Origin: Anomaloglossus baeobatrachus
Lineage: Eukaryota > Chordata > Amphibia > Anura > Aromobatidae
Reading direction: 5' to 3'
Assembly: GCF_048569485.1 (NCBI RefSeq)
Contig: NC_134358.1
Location: forward strand, 244,027,451 to 244,091,450
DNA: 64,000 nucleotides
The translations under genes were made by a program, and so were the position numbers. Below are positions 34,172-46,158 of the stretch, piece by piece; the first letter of the stretch is position 1; the number at the start of each line of letters is the position of its first letter. The notes below the pieces were generated by a model. It had not been told where the DNA came from. It searched no databases and worked only from the letters and a program-made list of their open reading frames with translations.

Positions 34172-35149
34172 TGTAGAGCCCCTGAGAACCTCATGGCACT
34201 TCAGGGAACTGCATCCTCTTGGGGATGCAGGACCTACCCCCTGGGACCTTGAGTACCAGTGCCGATTCCACCAACACACATCTAAAATCCTAGTTCTCCT
34301 CTCCATACTGGGCATAGAGGGTTAACCATGTAAGGGGATGGTCGCCATGGGAATGAGTCCCTGGGTATAGCCAGCTTGGTGGGAGGGGTCGGAGGAGAGT
34401 GAAGCACACAGGAGAGGTGTGCGGACGTGCCTGAGCTGAGTCTGTGTAACGGGGACCCGGGGGCACAGGAGAGAGGTCGCCAGGACGGGTACTGAGATAC
34501 TGCTGGGACCGGAGCACGCACAGGGCCTAGGTCAAGCGCAAGTTTTAGACTGTTTGGCAAATAGCTGCATGGTGAGGATACTTTCACAGACTTTATCGAA
34601 CCAAATAATCCAGGGGCATCAGCAGTAAGCTAGGATCGGGGTTCGGACACTTACCTGTCCACCGTACGGAGAAGGAGACTGTACCCCAAAAGGGATAGTC
34701 ATGGTTCCCAAACACTCCACGCTACGGGGACTCAATCTACAGAGAGTGCTGGGGACAGAGCAACCTGGTTCACTACATTGGCACTGGTCCTCCTGGGACC
34801 TGAACCAGCAATCCCTGGGTCCAGAGTGAGTAGAGACTGTTAAAGACAACCTAGTGTGGTCTCCTGAATTGCCCCATTACATCTCCGAGGAACAGCCCTA
34901 CCTGCGGAGGGCCTACCATCTCAGCTGCCACTACCACCAGCCCTGGGAGTACCCACACTGAGCAGCGGCGGTTCCCCATCTTTAACTGCAACCCGCAGGT
35001 GGCGTCACATGACATAAATTCTTATCTTCCCTGTAAATACACCCCATTAACAAAAGGGGCCCAGTGCATGGGACCGGGCAACGGCCACCAGAGTGACATC
35101 CCCGTCTGTTACCACCCTAGACCGAGTACCCCCTTTTCTGGGTGCTACA
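34172..35149. mobile_element. LTR-like fossil repeat
   Basis: It begins TGTAGAGCCCC and ends GGGTGCTACA, so it has TG...CA ends with a short inverted TGTAG/CTACA. About 980 bp. Near the right it has TGGCGTCACATGAC and CCTGTAAATACACCCC, a combination also present in the LTR-like repeats at 45-46 kb and 49.6-50.7 kb. This suggests related Ty3/gypsy-type LTRs. It stands alone, as a solo LTR would. Broken, probably old. Confidence 0.5.
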
Positions 35150-35496
35150 AATATATATTTTGACATAGTTTATTTAAGAGTAATGCAGATCCAATGTTCA
35201 GTGTTTGTATATTATAGCATTTCAGAGTGCAGCTGTATTTTCTTGGTTATCTAGAATTTCAGTCTGAACCTGATATTTAGATGAGCATTTTATGAGTCCG
35301 GCTATAGAATGAAATAGCTGATTATTCCAAGTGTATTCAGTCTTTGTTTACCCTGACTGACAGCTGCCCCTGTACTGAGCAATGAGGGACACTGAGGAGC
35401 TGTCAGTCAGGCTAGTTAGGCAGAGAATGAGTTAAACTTTCATAATACTATACAGCTATTCTGACATGGATTTTCATGCAGCATTATCTTGACTAA

Positions 35497-36043
35497 AGTA
35501 GGCTTTACACGCTACGATATATTATACGATATGTTGTCGGGGTTACGTCATAAGTGACGGACATCCGGCATCATTTGACATATCGTAGCATGTGACAGCT
35601 ACGAGCGAGTGTGAACGTGCAAAAATACTCACCTTACCGGTGCTCGTTGACACGTCGCTCATTTTTAATATATCGAACGTCCTTCTGCGTACAGGTTGTT
35701 CATTGTTCCCGAGGCAGTACACATCGCTACGTGTGACACCCCGGGAACGATGAACTGCAGATTACCTGCGGCCGCTGGCAATGCGGAAGTAAGGAGGTGG
35801 GCGGGATGTTTACGTCCCGCTCATCTCCGCCCCTCCGCTTCAATTGGCCGGCCACTGTGTGACGTCGTTGTGACGCCGAACGTCCCTCCCCCTTCAGGAA
35901 GTGGATGTTCGCCGCCCACAGCATTGTGCGACGGTTACAGCATTGTGCGACATGGGCAACAAATTGCCCGTGCCGCACAAACGATGGGGGCGGGTGCGAT
36001 CGCAAATGCGATCGCACGATTAATTGCACATGTAAAGCAGCCT
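35497..36043. mobile_element. Harbinger-like element, copy 3
   Basis: TAA flanks both ends (35494-35496, 36044-36046). The ends are AGTAGGCTTTACACGCTACG and the complementary CACATGTAAAGCAGCCT. Its core matches copy 2 closely in the same orientation. Confidence 0.8.
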
Positions 36044-36284
36044 TAAGAGATATATTTAGCAATGAATGCAGTTTGTATTGTAAGATCTGCGTACAGAATC
36101 ATTTTAATTCAGACCACACAGCAGACACCAAAATTAATTCACAACTCTAAACATGCTATATTATTTAACCTGTAAAAGTGGCCATGCACTATAGATAAAA
36201 GTATTGTGGATATTAAACAGCCATCAAATAAAACATTGCCTGAGATTGATCCTTGTGCTGTAGCAGCCATACACATTTTAGTCC

Positions 36285-36740
36285 ATATAGTCTCTAAGGC
36301 TGGTCATACACATTTTAGTCCATATAGGCTATAAGGCTAGTCATAAATATTTTAGTCCATATAGGCTACAAGGTATGGTCATACACATTTTAGTCCATAT
36401 AGGCTACAAGGCTAGTCATACACATTTTAGTCCTTATTGGTTATAAGGCTGGTCATAAACGTTTTAGTCCATATTGTCTATAAGGCTGGTCATACACATT
36501 TTAGTCCATATTGTCTATAAGGCTGGTCATACACATTTTAGTCCACATAGTCTATAAGGCTGGTCATACACATTTTAGTCCATATAGGCTATAAGGCTGG
36601 TCATACTCATTTTAGTCCTTATAGGCGATAAGGCTAGTCATACACATTTTAGTCCATATAGGCTATAAGGCTACTCATACACATTTTAGTCCTTAGGCTA
36701 TAAGGCTAGTCATACACATTGTAATCCTTATAAAGCTAGT
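36285..36740. repeat. 36-37 bp minisatellite
   Basis: About twelve copies of a unit with CATACACATTTTAGTCCATA and TAGGCTATAAGGCTGGT. Confidence 0.9.
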
Positions 36741-38149
36741 CAGTCATGGACAACATTTGAAAGCTGTTGGCTGAAGTTATCTCTTCCGACTCCCCAATAC
36801 ACAGGAACGCTCGGTCGAATATTGCTGTATTCTCTATGAGAGAGCTGCTGACATGCTCCTCTTTCAGTGGCTTATCTCTTAAATGAATATAAGCATAGGT
36901 GTTAAAATTCAACAAGTTGTTTCATGCTCTTACTTAAATCATCAGTTGGGGGAAATTCAGGATGACCCCATGCACATTACATTGTTGACCGACCCTACAA
37001 AAAATCAACAGATCGGCCTTTACTATCATTCAACCTAGCTATACACGTTCAATGACACCATGCCACAAATTAATTATCTTTTTTAGAATATCTTTTCAAT
37101 AAACGATTGCTTGTGGACAAAAGATATTTTAGCCAACTTTTGTCTAACATATCAAAGATAGTCAACATAAGTTCAAACAATGAAGGCTCAAACAATTGCT
37201 TGTTCCTAAGTGTTACACAAGGAATGATCCTTTTGCTTGTTATTGTTCATGAAACGGGAGTATTTTATTACTTAGAATAAATCTTTTCCTATGGGCCTAA
37301 GAACTGTTAACTGTCCAGTGTCAATCTCTGCTATCGCAGAGCAATCACGGACCCCTACTGCTGCAATTCTGCATCTTCCACAGACATCATATCGACAGAC
37401 CAGCAGCTTCTCTTCTGCTCTGTATGGTTGATGGGGCATCACTGCCAATGTCCTGCTGATTGACAGTTGGCTCTCCGCTGCCTAATTGCAGGGAGCCATG
37501 TCAAGAGAGCAGCCCGAGAGACGAAAAACTGCTCTTGTGGCGTGTATCAAATGAGGCAGCTGAATCACCTGCAGGAGCGTTCCATGACCACTGGCGCCAA
37601 GCAGAACACTCAGGTAGTCAGCAACTGCCTGCAAGTTATTAGCCCCATGAAAAAATATAAAATAGACCTGGAAAACCTCTTCAGTCAAAACATTGTCTGC
37701 ATCAGTGAAAAGAAGGCCCAGGTGACCCAATAGTGGTACTTTGGAGAAAGACATCGCTCCGGTACATTGCAGGGCTTGTTTTTCTCTAAAAGGCTATATC
37801 CTCTATCCTTTTCTCCTTTTAAGTAACTTATTTGGGGGTGGCAGCAGGTAAACCTCCTTTATAGCCGAGCTCCTGGTGACAGTACTTCTTGTACTGCCCT
37901 AATGGTTACTATTATGGGTAGGCTGGTTGCAGTAGTTTAGATAGACAGCAGATTCCAGTGCACAGACTGGCAGTGGAGACTGTAACTGGAAATTAGCCAA
38001 CCCAAACAGGTATCACACAGTAAACTGTCAAGGTAGCAGGCCACAAGTTGGTAGGGGACATCCGAGGTAACATCACCAGAGACAGAACATCTGCATACTG
38101 CAAGGGGAAGACTAAACTGGAGTTGCAGGAAACCAAAGTGGAATCGTTA
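36741..38149. other. Intergenic, nothing assigned
   Basis: Mixed sequence without recognisable repeats. Overlapping open frames of 60-90 codons at 37460-37750 on both strands have no family signature and are not called. Confidence 0.4.
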
Positions 38150-38656
38150 GGCTTAAGACACACGGCATGAAAATCGGACCTAGTATAATGCGATAAAACA
38201 TCGCATTCCACTCAGACCAATATTAGCCTATGTGCCAGCACCCACGAGCGATTATATTCTCGGCCCCAATCGGACCGAGAAAACAATCGCAGCATGCTGC
38301 GATTGCGATGCGAGGCTCTTTCTCTCGCACCCATTCAAGTATATGGGGCGAGAGAAAGATTGCACTGCACTCGCAGTACACCAGTGTTCCGCGAGTGCAG
38401 GGCGAGAATGGCAATAGCCGGCTACGGAGGAGAGAGGGAGAAAAATCCCTCCCTCTCCTTCTCCGTGCTGACCCTCCCCTCCTCAGCGCTGGCCCGCCCC
38501 TCCTCATTGCCGGCCCATCCCTCGCAGCTGAGGTCCGATCGCATGATCGGACCTCAGTCGCAGTGACACTCGCATGACACTCGGCTCCCACTGTGCTGCC
38601 AGCGTGAGCCCAGTGTCATGCGAGGATCGCATTAGTCCCTCTGTGGCCCCGGCCTT
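38150..38656. repeat. Nonautonomous repeat family, copy C
   Basis: The best-preserved copy. The left end is about GGCTTAAGACACACGG and the right end CTGTGGCCCCGGCCTTA. It contains CAATCGCAGCATGCTGCGAT, CGGACCTCAGTCGCAGTGAC and the pyrimidine-rich AAATCCCTCCCTCTCC block. No target duplication was resolved. Confidence 0.55.
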
Positions 38657-40613
38657 AAAGTAAAAATATTGCAAATATCTTAAAAGCAAAGAAGTGAGTA
38701 TTCTAAGGAAACATAATCCCATTGAAGGAAACTCAAAGCCATTAATAGCTGCGTACAGACAACACCAGATTCCACAGACAGGATTAGTTTAGGTCAAATG
38801 TCACTTTAAGTAATCCAGATAAGATATATGTTAGAGCACCTGCGTATTTCATGGTTGTTACATTCCATATTGATAATTCCAAATATTTTATATGATTTTC
38901 CCGTCACTGGGCAGAATTACGCAGCTGTTCAAATGCAAGGCCTTATATCTGCCACAATGCGTAAGTAATTAGGATATACTGCAGTTCATACAAATCTTGC
39001 CTCTGGGTTCAGAAAATCTGTCTTTCCTTTTATATCTCCCATAGGTTCCCTAAATAGAAATTCTTTCCATGCATCTCAAAATGTTCTAGCTTTCCAGGGA
39101 GGGCAATGACATAAAACTACTTTAAAAGGCATTTCATTTCTTTACTATATAAATATAATGAGCTCTTTACGCATTATGGATGTTCATATTACTTAGCAGT
39201 ATGGAAATGAGTGTTTCCTCATAGTCCCTACATAATATATCAATCATGTAATCCTTTAATTAAAGCAGTATTGTGTTTCTGAGATAATAAAGCTAATATA
39301 ATTAGTACCGTTCTGACCCGAAATGTTCAAACTTTTCAAGCATGTTAAAGACTTTACAAATTGCAGCAAAGTCAATTAAACATGCAGGTTATTCCATAAA
39401 AAATACATGCTCCTGTATCCATGATTTTCACGGATAAAAGACATACCTTAATAGACTATGGTGAGGTTTACATTTCCGTGTTTTTTTGCTTAACCGTGTA
39501 TTTGTGCAAAAATCATGGAGAAATGTTCGGTTTTTACCAACATCATGGGTGAAATGCACCAATACAAATCTATGGGTCTGTGTAAGCACTTGGATGACAT
39601 TGGTGTGCAGTCTGTGTGCTGTCCGTAATTAACATTGCAAGGGATAGGAGAAGATTTATGTTATTTATCCATATATGAAAATTACTGATGGGGAAAAGTA
39701 ACAAACTGACCAAACACTGATGAACGTTAGATCCAAAACATTGATGATAAACGTATAATGTGTTTTTGCATACGTGAAGAAACACAGACGTCTGAACAAG
39801 GCCTGGACTATGATACTGATGACCTTAGGATAGGTTATCAATATGAGATCGATGGAGGGCCGACATCTGGCAACCTGTCTGATCAACTGTTTTTAGATTA
39901 TAGATCCAGATATAAACAGTCTACAGAGCTCTAACATTGCGGCTCCATATACTGTGGACTGGCCATTGCCAGAACTGAACCTCATCTTCCACTTAAAGCT
40001 TCACTCCAGAGTTTTATTTTTTATTTCAGCACTGGAGTGGTGCTTTACATGTAAGTCCCCTGCCACTGTCTTCATCTTTTTCCAGTGTGGCTCCCATCAG
40101 TGTCCGGCAATTGGTGACCTGCTGGCAGCCCCAGTGTTTCATGGAGTGCGCCGGAGGTCACAACTCAATGCAACTCTGTGAAAGCCTCATTCTGGCTCTC
40201 ATAGACTTGCATTGAGAGCTTGTGACATAGCTTCTGACTTCCAGCCAGTCAGAGCTTATGAGCATAAGATGGTGTTGTGGGACCAGAGCGGTTCTGTAAA
40301 AAGATGAAGGACTGGAGGGTGAGTATAAGAATTTGGGTAGGGGACTTATATTTAAGCACCTCAACAAATGCTGGAGTGGTTCTTTCAGTTAAGCTTTGGC
40401 ACCAAAGAACGGCCACTACACAGTATATAGAGCTGAGCTGTTCCGGTTCTGTATACTGTTTACATTGAGCCTCTGATTAAACTCAAATCAGCTACTTGAT
40501 GAAGGTGCCACTTGTTGAAACCTCAACAATCATAAGATTGATCATTAATGCAACAATCTTAGACAACCTCCTTAAAGGGAATCTGTCATTTGGATCAAGC
40601 CTCCTAAGGCATC
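38657..40613. other. Intergenic, nothing assigned
   Basis: AT-rich, apparently unique. Between about 39420 and 39805 motifs such as CATGATTTTCACGGAT and CAGACGTCTGAACAAGGCCT look like remnants of a MITE, but its ends do not pair clearly. Confidence 0.35.
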
Positions 40614-40615
40614 TA

Positions 40616-42264
40616 CAGTCATATGAAAAAGTTTGGGCACCCCTATTAATGTTAACCTTTTTTCTTTATAACAATTTGGGTTTTTGCAACAGCTATTTCA
40701 GTTTCATATATCTAATAACTGATGGACTGAGTAATATTTCTGGATTGAAATGAGGTTTATTGTACTAACAGAAAATGTGCAATCCGCATTTAAACAAAAT
40801 TTGACTGGTGCAAAAGTATGGGCACCTCAACATAAAAGTGACATTAATATTTTGTAGATCCTCCTTTTGCAAAAATAACAGCCTCTAGTCGCTTCCTGTA
40901 GCTTTTAATGAGTTCTTGGATCCTGGATGAAGGTATATTTGACCATTCCTGTTTACAAAACAATTCCAGTTCAGTTAAGTTTGATGGTCGCCGAGCATGG
41001 ACAGCACGCTTCAAATCATCCCACAGATTTTCAATGATATTCAGGTCTGGTGACTGGGATGGCCATTCCAGAACATTGTAATTGTTCCTCTGCATGAATG
41101 CCTGAGTAGATTTGGAGCGGTGTTTTGGATCATTGTCTTGCTGAAATATCCATCCCCTGCGTAACTTCAACTTCTTCACTGTTTCTTGCACATTATTGTC
41201 AAGAATCTGCTGATACTGAGTTGAATCCATGCGATCCTCAACTTTAACAAGATTCCCGGTGCCGGCATTGGCCACACAGCCCCAAAGCATGATGGAACCT
41301 CCACCAAATTTTACTCTGGGTAGCAAGTGCTTTTCTTGGAATGCTGTGTTTTTTTGCCTCCATGCATAACGCCTTTTTGTATGACCAAACAACTCAATTT
41401 TTGTTTCATCAGTCCACAGGACCTTCTTCCAAAATGTAACTGGCTTGTCCAAATGTGCTTTTGCATACCTCAGGCGACTCTGTTTGTGGCGTGCTTGCAG
41501 AAATGGCTTCTTTCGCATCACACTCCCATACAGCTTCTCCTTGTGCAACGTGCGCTGTATTGTTGACCGATGCACATTGACACAATCTGCAGCAAGATGA
41601 AGCTGCAGGTCTTTGGAGGTGGTCTGTGGATTGTCCTTGACTGTTCTCACCATTCTTCTTCTCTGCATTTCTGATATTTTTCTTGGCCTGCCAGCTCTGG
41701 GCTTAACAAGAACTGTACCTGTGTTCTTCCATTTCCTTACTATGTTCCTCCCAGTGGAAACTGACAGTTTAAATCTCTGAGACAACTTTTTGTATCCTTC
41801 CCCTGAACAACTATGTTGAATAATCTTTGTTTTCAGATCATTTGAGAGTTGTTTTGAGGAGCCCTTGATGCCACTCTTCATAGGAGATTCAAATAGGAGA
41901 ACAACTTGCAAGTGGCCACCTTAAATACCTTTTCTCATGATTGGATACACCTGCCTATGAAGTTCAAAGCTCAATGAGGTTACAAAGCCAATTTAGTGCT
42001 TCAGTAAGTCAGTAAAAAGTAGTTAGGAGTGTTCAAATCAAGAAACTGATAAGGGTGCCCATACTTTTGCACCGGTCAAATTTTGTTTAAATGCGGATTG
42101 CACATTTTCTGTTAGTAGAATAAACCTCATTTCAATCCAGAAATATTACTGAGTCCATCAGTTATTAGATATATGAAACTGAAATAGCTGTTGCAAAAAC
42201 CCAAATTGTTATAAAGAAAAAAGGTTAGCTTTAATAGGGGTGCCCAAACTTTTTCATATGACTC
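40616..42264 (-). mobile_element. Tc1/mariner element with intact transposase, copy 3
   Basis: TA flanks both ends (40614-40615, 42265-42266). The left end is CAGTCATATGAAAAAGTTTG and the right end its complement with the last base changed. The inverted repeats run about 200 bp and are nearly identical (for example AATGCGGATTGCACATTTTC on both sides). Length 1649 bp, complete. Confidence 0.93.
40844..41881 (-). CDS. Tc1-type transposase, intact, 345 aa
   Basis: A cut-and-paste transposase acting in the nucleus on the ends of its own element. From the N-terminus: a paired helix-turn-helix (about residues 12-120), with the AT-hook-like GRPRKIS at 64-70 between its halves, then a DD34E catalytic core. 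The triad is Asp158 (LWTDETK), Asp249 (QQDNDPKH) and Glu284 (SPDLNIIEN), with 34 residues between the last two. A Gly-rich box FGGGS lies at 192-196. The C-terminus is GGSTKY. I chose the ATG at 41881 because it gives the usual start (MKSG..., KQLSNDLK) and length; an ATG ten codons upstream is also in frame. The whole frame is open, so the protein could be active. The last base of one terminal repeat is mutated, which may weaken mobility. Confidence 0.93.
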   Translation of the reverse strand: MKSGIKGSSKQLSNDLKTKIIQHSCSGEGYKKLSQRFKLSVSTGRNIVRKWKNTGTVLVKPRAGRPRKISEMQRRRMVRTVKDNPQTTSKDLQLHLAADCVNVHRSTIQRTLHKEKLYGSVMRKKPFLQARHKQSRLRYAKAHLDKPVTFWKKVLWTDETKIELFGHTKRRYAWRQKNTAFQEKHLLPRVKFGGGSIMLWGCVANAGTGNLVKVEDRMDSTQYQQILDNNVQETVKKLKLRRGWIFQQDNDPKHRSKSTQAFMQRNNYNVLEWPSQSPDLNIIENLWDDLKRAVHARRPSNLTELELFCKQEWSNIPSSRIQELIKSYRKRLEAVIFAKGGSTKY

Positions 42265-42266
42265 TA

Positions 42267-43179
42267 TAATAGCAAGAAGGTCTTAGGAAGCTCATTAAGA
42301 TGATACCTTGATATCTGCAATCCAAAGTCTTATTCTAGAAAAATTTGCATTTTCTTAATATGTAAATAAGCTGTTAAGAAATGTGGACCGGACACAGATG
42401 TTCTTGGGAATCTGCCTTCAGAGCTTATTTTAAATTAAAAGAGGCATTACTAGTTTGTATGTAACTAACAGCACAGTAGAACTGAACTTTGTCTCATCAT
42501 AAACATGTTTGCAGCTGCAGCTCTCACAGTTCTGCTGTAATGCAACAGTGACTGCCTGTGAGATGCAAGATGAAACACTAAAAGAAGACAAATGCGAATG
42601 TGTTTAATGCTGTACTGTGTCAATTATGATCATACACAGCCCTGCGGTGAGACTCAGGAGAGCAGACATTACATATCCCAATGGTAACGTCACCTTTCAT
42701 TTAAAATACTCCCATCTTCCTTGGACTTGTGCTGGTTGCAAGCATGCGTAACTTTGTTGAACTTCTATCATATGTGTCATATGTGGATAAGTAGTTCATG
42801 CATTTTCCCCTTGTGTGTTCCTTATGTCTTTAGTGTTTAGTGGGGTAGACAAAGAGCTCATCCCACCTGTTTCCTATCTAGGATCCAGCACTAGGTTCTG
42901 CGCATATTTGAGGAACCTACCTAGGGTGGTGACGGTGAGGGACCCCAGGGACCAGCGGTAGGTTTGGTCAGTGGTCACCATCTCACCATTGCCTAGACGC
43001 ATGGTTATCCCTTCCCTTTCCTTTCACCGTTCGCTTGGCACTCCCCCATACCTAGTGTGATATTATCACCAGCCATACAAAAATAAATATATAAATAACT
43101 TCAAATTTTTCCAACAAAATTTACAAAACCATTTATTTTAGGGACCACATCACATTTGAATTGACTTTGAGAGACCTAG
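42267..43179. other. Intergenic, nothing assigned
   Basis: No repeat or gene recognised, apart from the start of an A/T-rich block at about 43080 that leads into the tandem repeat. Confidence 0.4.
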
Positions 43180-44180
43180 GTGACAGAAAAAAAACAAAAG
43201 TGACACCATTCTAAAAATTGCACCCTATAAACTTCTTAAAACCACATCCAAGAAATTTAGTAACCTTTTAGGTGCGTCACAGGAGCTAAAGCACTGTGGA
43301 AGAAAACATGAAAATGTTACTTTTTCCCACAAAAATGTTACTTTAGGTCCAAATTTTTCATTTTCACAAGGGTAACAAGGGAAAATGCATCATACAATTT
43401 CTACTGAGTACACTGATACTCGATGGTAGAAATCTACTGTTTGCGCGCATGGCATGGCTTTGACGGCAAGGAGCGCCATTGGAATTTTAGAGAGCAAAAT
43501 TGTCTGGAATAAAAAGCGGATGCCATGTCGTGTTTGGAAAGCCCCTGAAGTACCTAAACAGAGGGAACCCACACAAGTGACACCATTTTGGAAACTAGAC
43601 CCCTTAAATAATTTATCTAGATGGTTGGTGAGCCCCTTGAACTCTCAGGTGCTTCACAGAATTTTATAATATTGAGCCATGAAAATGATAAAATAAATTT
43701 TTAACCACAAAAATATTGCTTCAGCTCTAAATTTTTCAAATTCTCTAGGTTAACAGGAGATAGTGAACCATACATTTTGTTGTGCAATTTCTCCTGAGTA
43801 CGCCAGTACTTCATATGTCGTTGAAACTACTTTTGCGGCACAATACAAAGTTAAGAAGGGAAGGAGTGTCATATTGGAGTGCAGATTTAGTTGGAATAGT
43901 TTGCAGGTGCCATGTCACATTGGCAGAGCCCCTGAGGTGCCAGAACAGCAGAAACCGCCCACAAGTGACCCCATTTTACAAACTGCACCTCTCAGTGTAT
44001 TCATCCAATATTGTAGTAAGCATATTGGCACTACAGGTGTGTTACAAAATGTTATACTATTGGGCGGTGAAGAATAAATAATTATATTTTTACAACTAAA
44101 ATGTTGTTTCAGCCCCAGATTTCCAATTTTCACAAGGGTAATAGGTAAAAAGGCTCTATAATGTGTTACACAATTTCTCC
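43180..44180. repeat. ~390-bp tandem repeat, 2-3 diverged units
   Basis: The landmarks TTTCTCCTGAGTACGCCAGTAC, CAAGTGACCCCATTTT, GTGCTTCACAGAATTTTATA and TTTCACAAGGGTAA recur at about 390-bp steps (for example near 43402, 43793 and 44179) with 20-30 percent change. This looks like the internal repeat of a large amphibian DNA element. No coding frame is supported. Confidence 0.65.
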
Positions 44181-44189
44181 TGAAAGTGA

Positions 44190-44986
44190 TAATACACTAC
44201 ATGTGACTGTACAGCACCGTTTGGCTGCACTGCAGGGCTTGGAGGGAAAGAGCGTGTGGTAGAGCCACTCTCTCAGCTGCAGGAGGAGATGGATGCAGGA
44301 ACACCTCACGAGTCGACTTTCACCTGGTTTATTAACTTCAGCCATAAGCCATTCACAGAAAGACAAAACTACTTCCTCCAGCACAGGAACATACAGAGCA
44401 GAACCACGAGTGTGTCCAGAGGCCTGGCTTTTACCTCTGGGACCACACCCCGAGGTGGAGATATGGTGAACAGCCATCCCACCCATCTCTTTAGCTGTCC
44501 ACAACAAACCCGGCCCAGGTAATACAAATTAACCCTATCAGCACCTAATATGCTGGAGTAGTCCACCCGGGTTCCCATCACTGATTTCAGTAGCCTCAGC
44601 AACACATATCTCCCCTCTTGCACATCACCAGTGATCACCACATCACATATCCCCCCCTCTGCCCAAAGTCGGGGGCATTGGCACCATCAACCACTAAACA
44701 GGGGAGCCGCGACAGGGCATCTGCATTCCCATGTAACTTCCCAGACCTGTGCTCTACATGGAAGGCAAAGTCTTGGAGGGCTAGAAACGACCTGGTCACC
44801 CTGGCATTCTTTCCCTGTCTACTTCTCAACCATATCAGTGGCGCATGATCAGACACTAGCCTGAATTTGCGGCCTAGCAGGTAATATTTCAGAGTGTCCA
44901 CTGCCCACCTAATGGCCAGGCATTCCTTTTCCACGATTGTATAGTTTTTCTCACAGGATGAGAGTTTCCTACTCAGCAGGGCCGGA
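44190..44986 (-). mobile_element. Ty3/gypsy-type fossil fragment (RNase H part and likely LTR part)
   Basis: On the - strand at 44986-44660 the translation carries RNase H-type Ty3/gypsy landmarks: KNYTIVEKECLA, SDHAPLIWL and GNADALSR. Following it in the element's direction is a purine-rich tract (around 44650-44665), like a polypurine tract, then sequence of likely LTR origin down to about 44190. Only this part of the element is recognisable. It is broken and old. Confidence 0.65.
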
Positions 44987-45030
44987 CTGGGACTAAAATT
45001 CAGCCCTGGCATTTGGGGGTACACACGTGT
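44987..45030. repeat. Transposon terminus CAGGGCCGGACTGG, left
   Basis: It starts CAGGGCCGGACTGGGACTAA and borders the gypsy-type fragment. The same 14 bases occur inverted at 49239-49252. The style is that of a hAT terminal repeat, but the 8-bp flanks do not match well. Confidence 0.4.
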
Positions 45031-46158
45031 GAAGTCCTGGCCTATCAGGTCGTCACAGGGTATTGTGCAGTCTGCCCTTATGCACAGTATCCACCTCCTT
45101 GGTTATGGGTCCCTGACCTTTTCGGTGTTGCTAAGAGCCAAGCCAATCAAAAATCCTAGAAACACTCTGCACCACACCCACCAGACACACCAATGGGTAG
45201 CCTGAAGGGAATAGGGCTGCCCACTTGGGGGGTTGGTTTAGGAGAGTCAGGAATGTAGGAGACAGTCAGTTGTGGAGTGACTCTTGAAAGGAGAGGTCAC
45301 AGGTTGGGAGCTGGGCTCCTCAATACTAGGTGGCAGACGTTGGTCTGGGCCTAGTAGGAGCTGGAACCCTGGTCGCAGGGGATCGTGTCAAGGGGCACGG
45401 AACTGCCGAGGTGAGCAACCGGTGGCCTTGAGCCATTTCCGGGCAGGGGCCAGGGCACGACGGGGTACGTGGACCCTAGGCCGGGAAGTAGCTTCACGCG
45501 TCCTGGTAATTTACCCGACGAGGGAGAAGACTTCATGATTTGTTCTCCACCCGCTCCAAAATGGGGGTACTAGCGCAACAAGGCGGATAAGACTTTCCCA
45601 ATACTCAGTCCAGAAAATCCCAAGAGTGAACCCTGAGAGCAAACTCACTCCGTTAGCCATACGGTTGAGCGGGACCCGACTAGTTTCAAACTACAGGGGC
45701 CAACAAGTAGAGACAGTGCCAAGGAAAAGGTCACAGGCTAACAAGCAACACCATCGGGTACGGACCCCAGCGTACTCCCTCCCTGCTACAGTGGTGCTGA
45801 AAATTCCGGTTTACAAGTTGTCGGTGTCAGCGTTATTGGATTGAGTGAGTATGCAGTGACCCTTTCCTCCCCAATGGTACTCCCCTCTCCCCATCACCAA
45901 GCCCCGGGGCACTTCCCCCTACCTACGGAGGGGTTAAACAGCTGGTTGCCATACAATCGCCACCGGGTGCTTCCAACAGCAGCGGTGGTATCCCACCTTA
46001 CCACACACCGTGGGTGGCGTCACAAACTCTAACCACAAAATCCCCTGTAAATACCCCCCCTTTTATTACGGATGTCCGTGCGACCCCTCTCGGATCTGGA
46101 GACACCTCGAGCCACCGCGAATCTGGGTCCGAGCAGCAGCCCGGCTGCTGGCGCTGGG
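45031..46158. mobile_element. LTR-like fossil repeat, copy 1
   Basis: It runs from TGTGAAGTCCTGG to GGGGCGGTACA. Its middle (45330-46140) is clearly related to the reverse complement of 49740-50580; shared stretches include AATCCCCTGTAAATAC and CTCCAAAAT around the same relative positions. TG...CA-type ends and the neighbouring gypsy fragment make a Ty3/gypsy-type LTR likely. Broken, old. Confidence 0.45.

Noticed and set aside
36285-36740. CRISPR-like regular repeat
   Set aside because: There are no unique spacers; the repeats are contiguous diverged minisatellite units in a vertebrate genome.
37460-37754. Overlapping frames of 60-90 codons on both strands
   Set aside because: No domain, no splice context, and both strands open to a similar degree, as chance would give.
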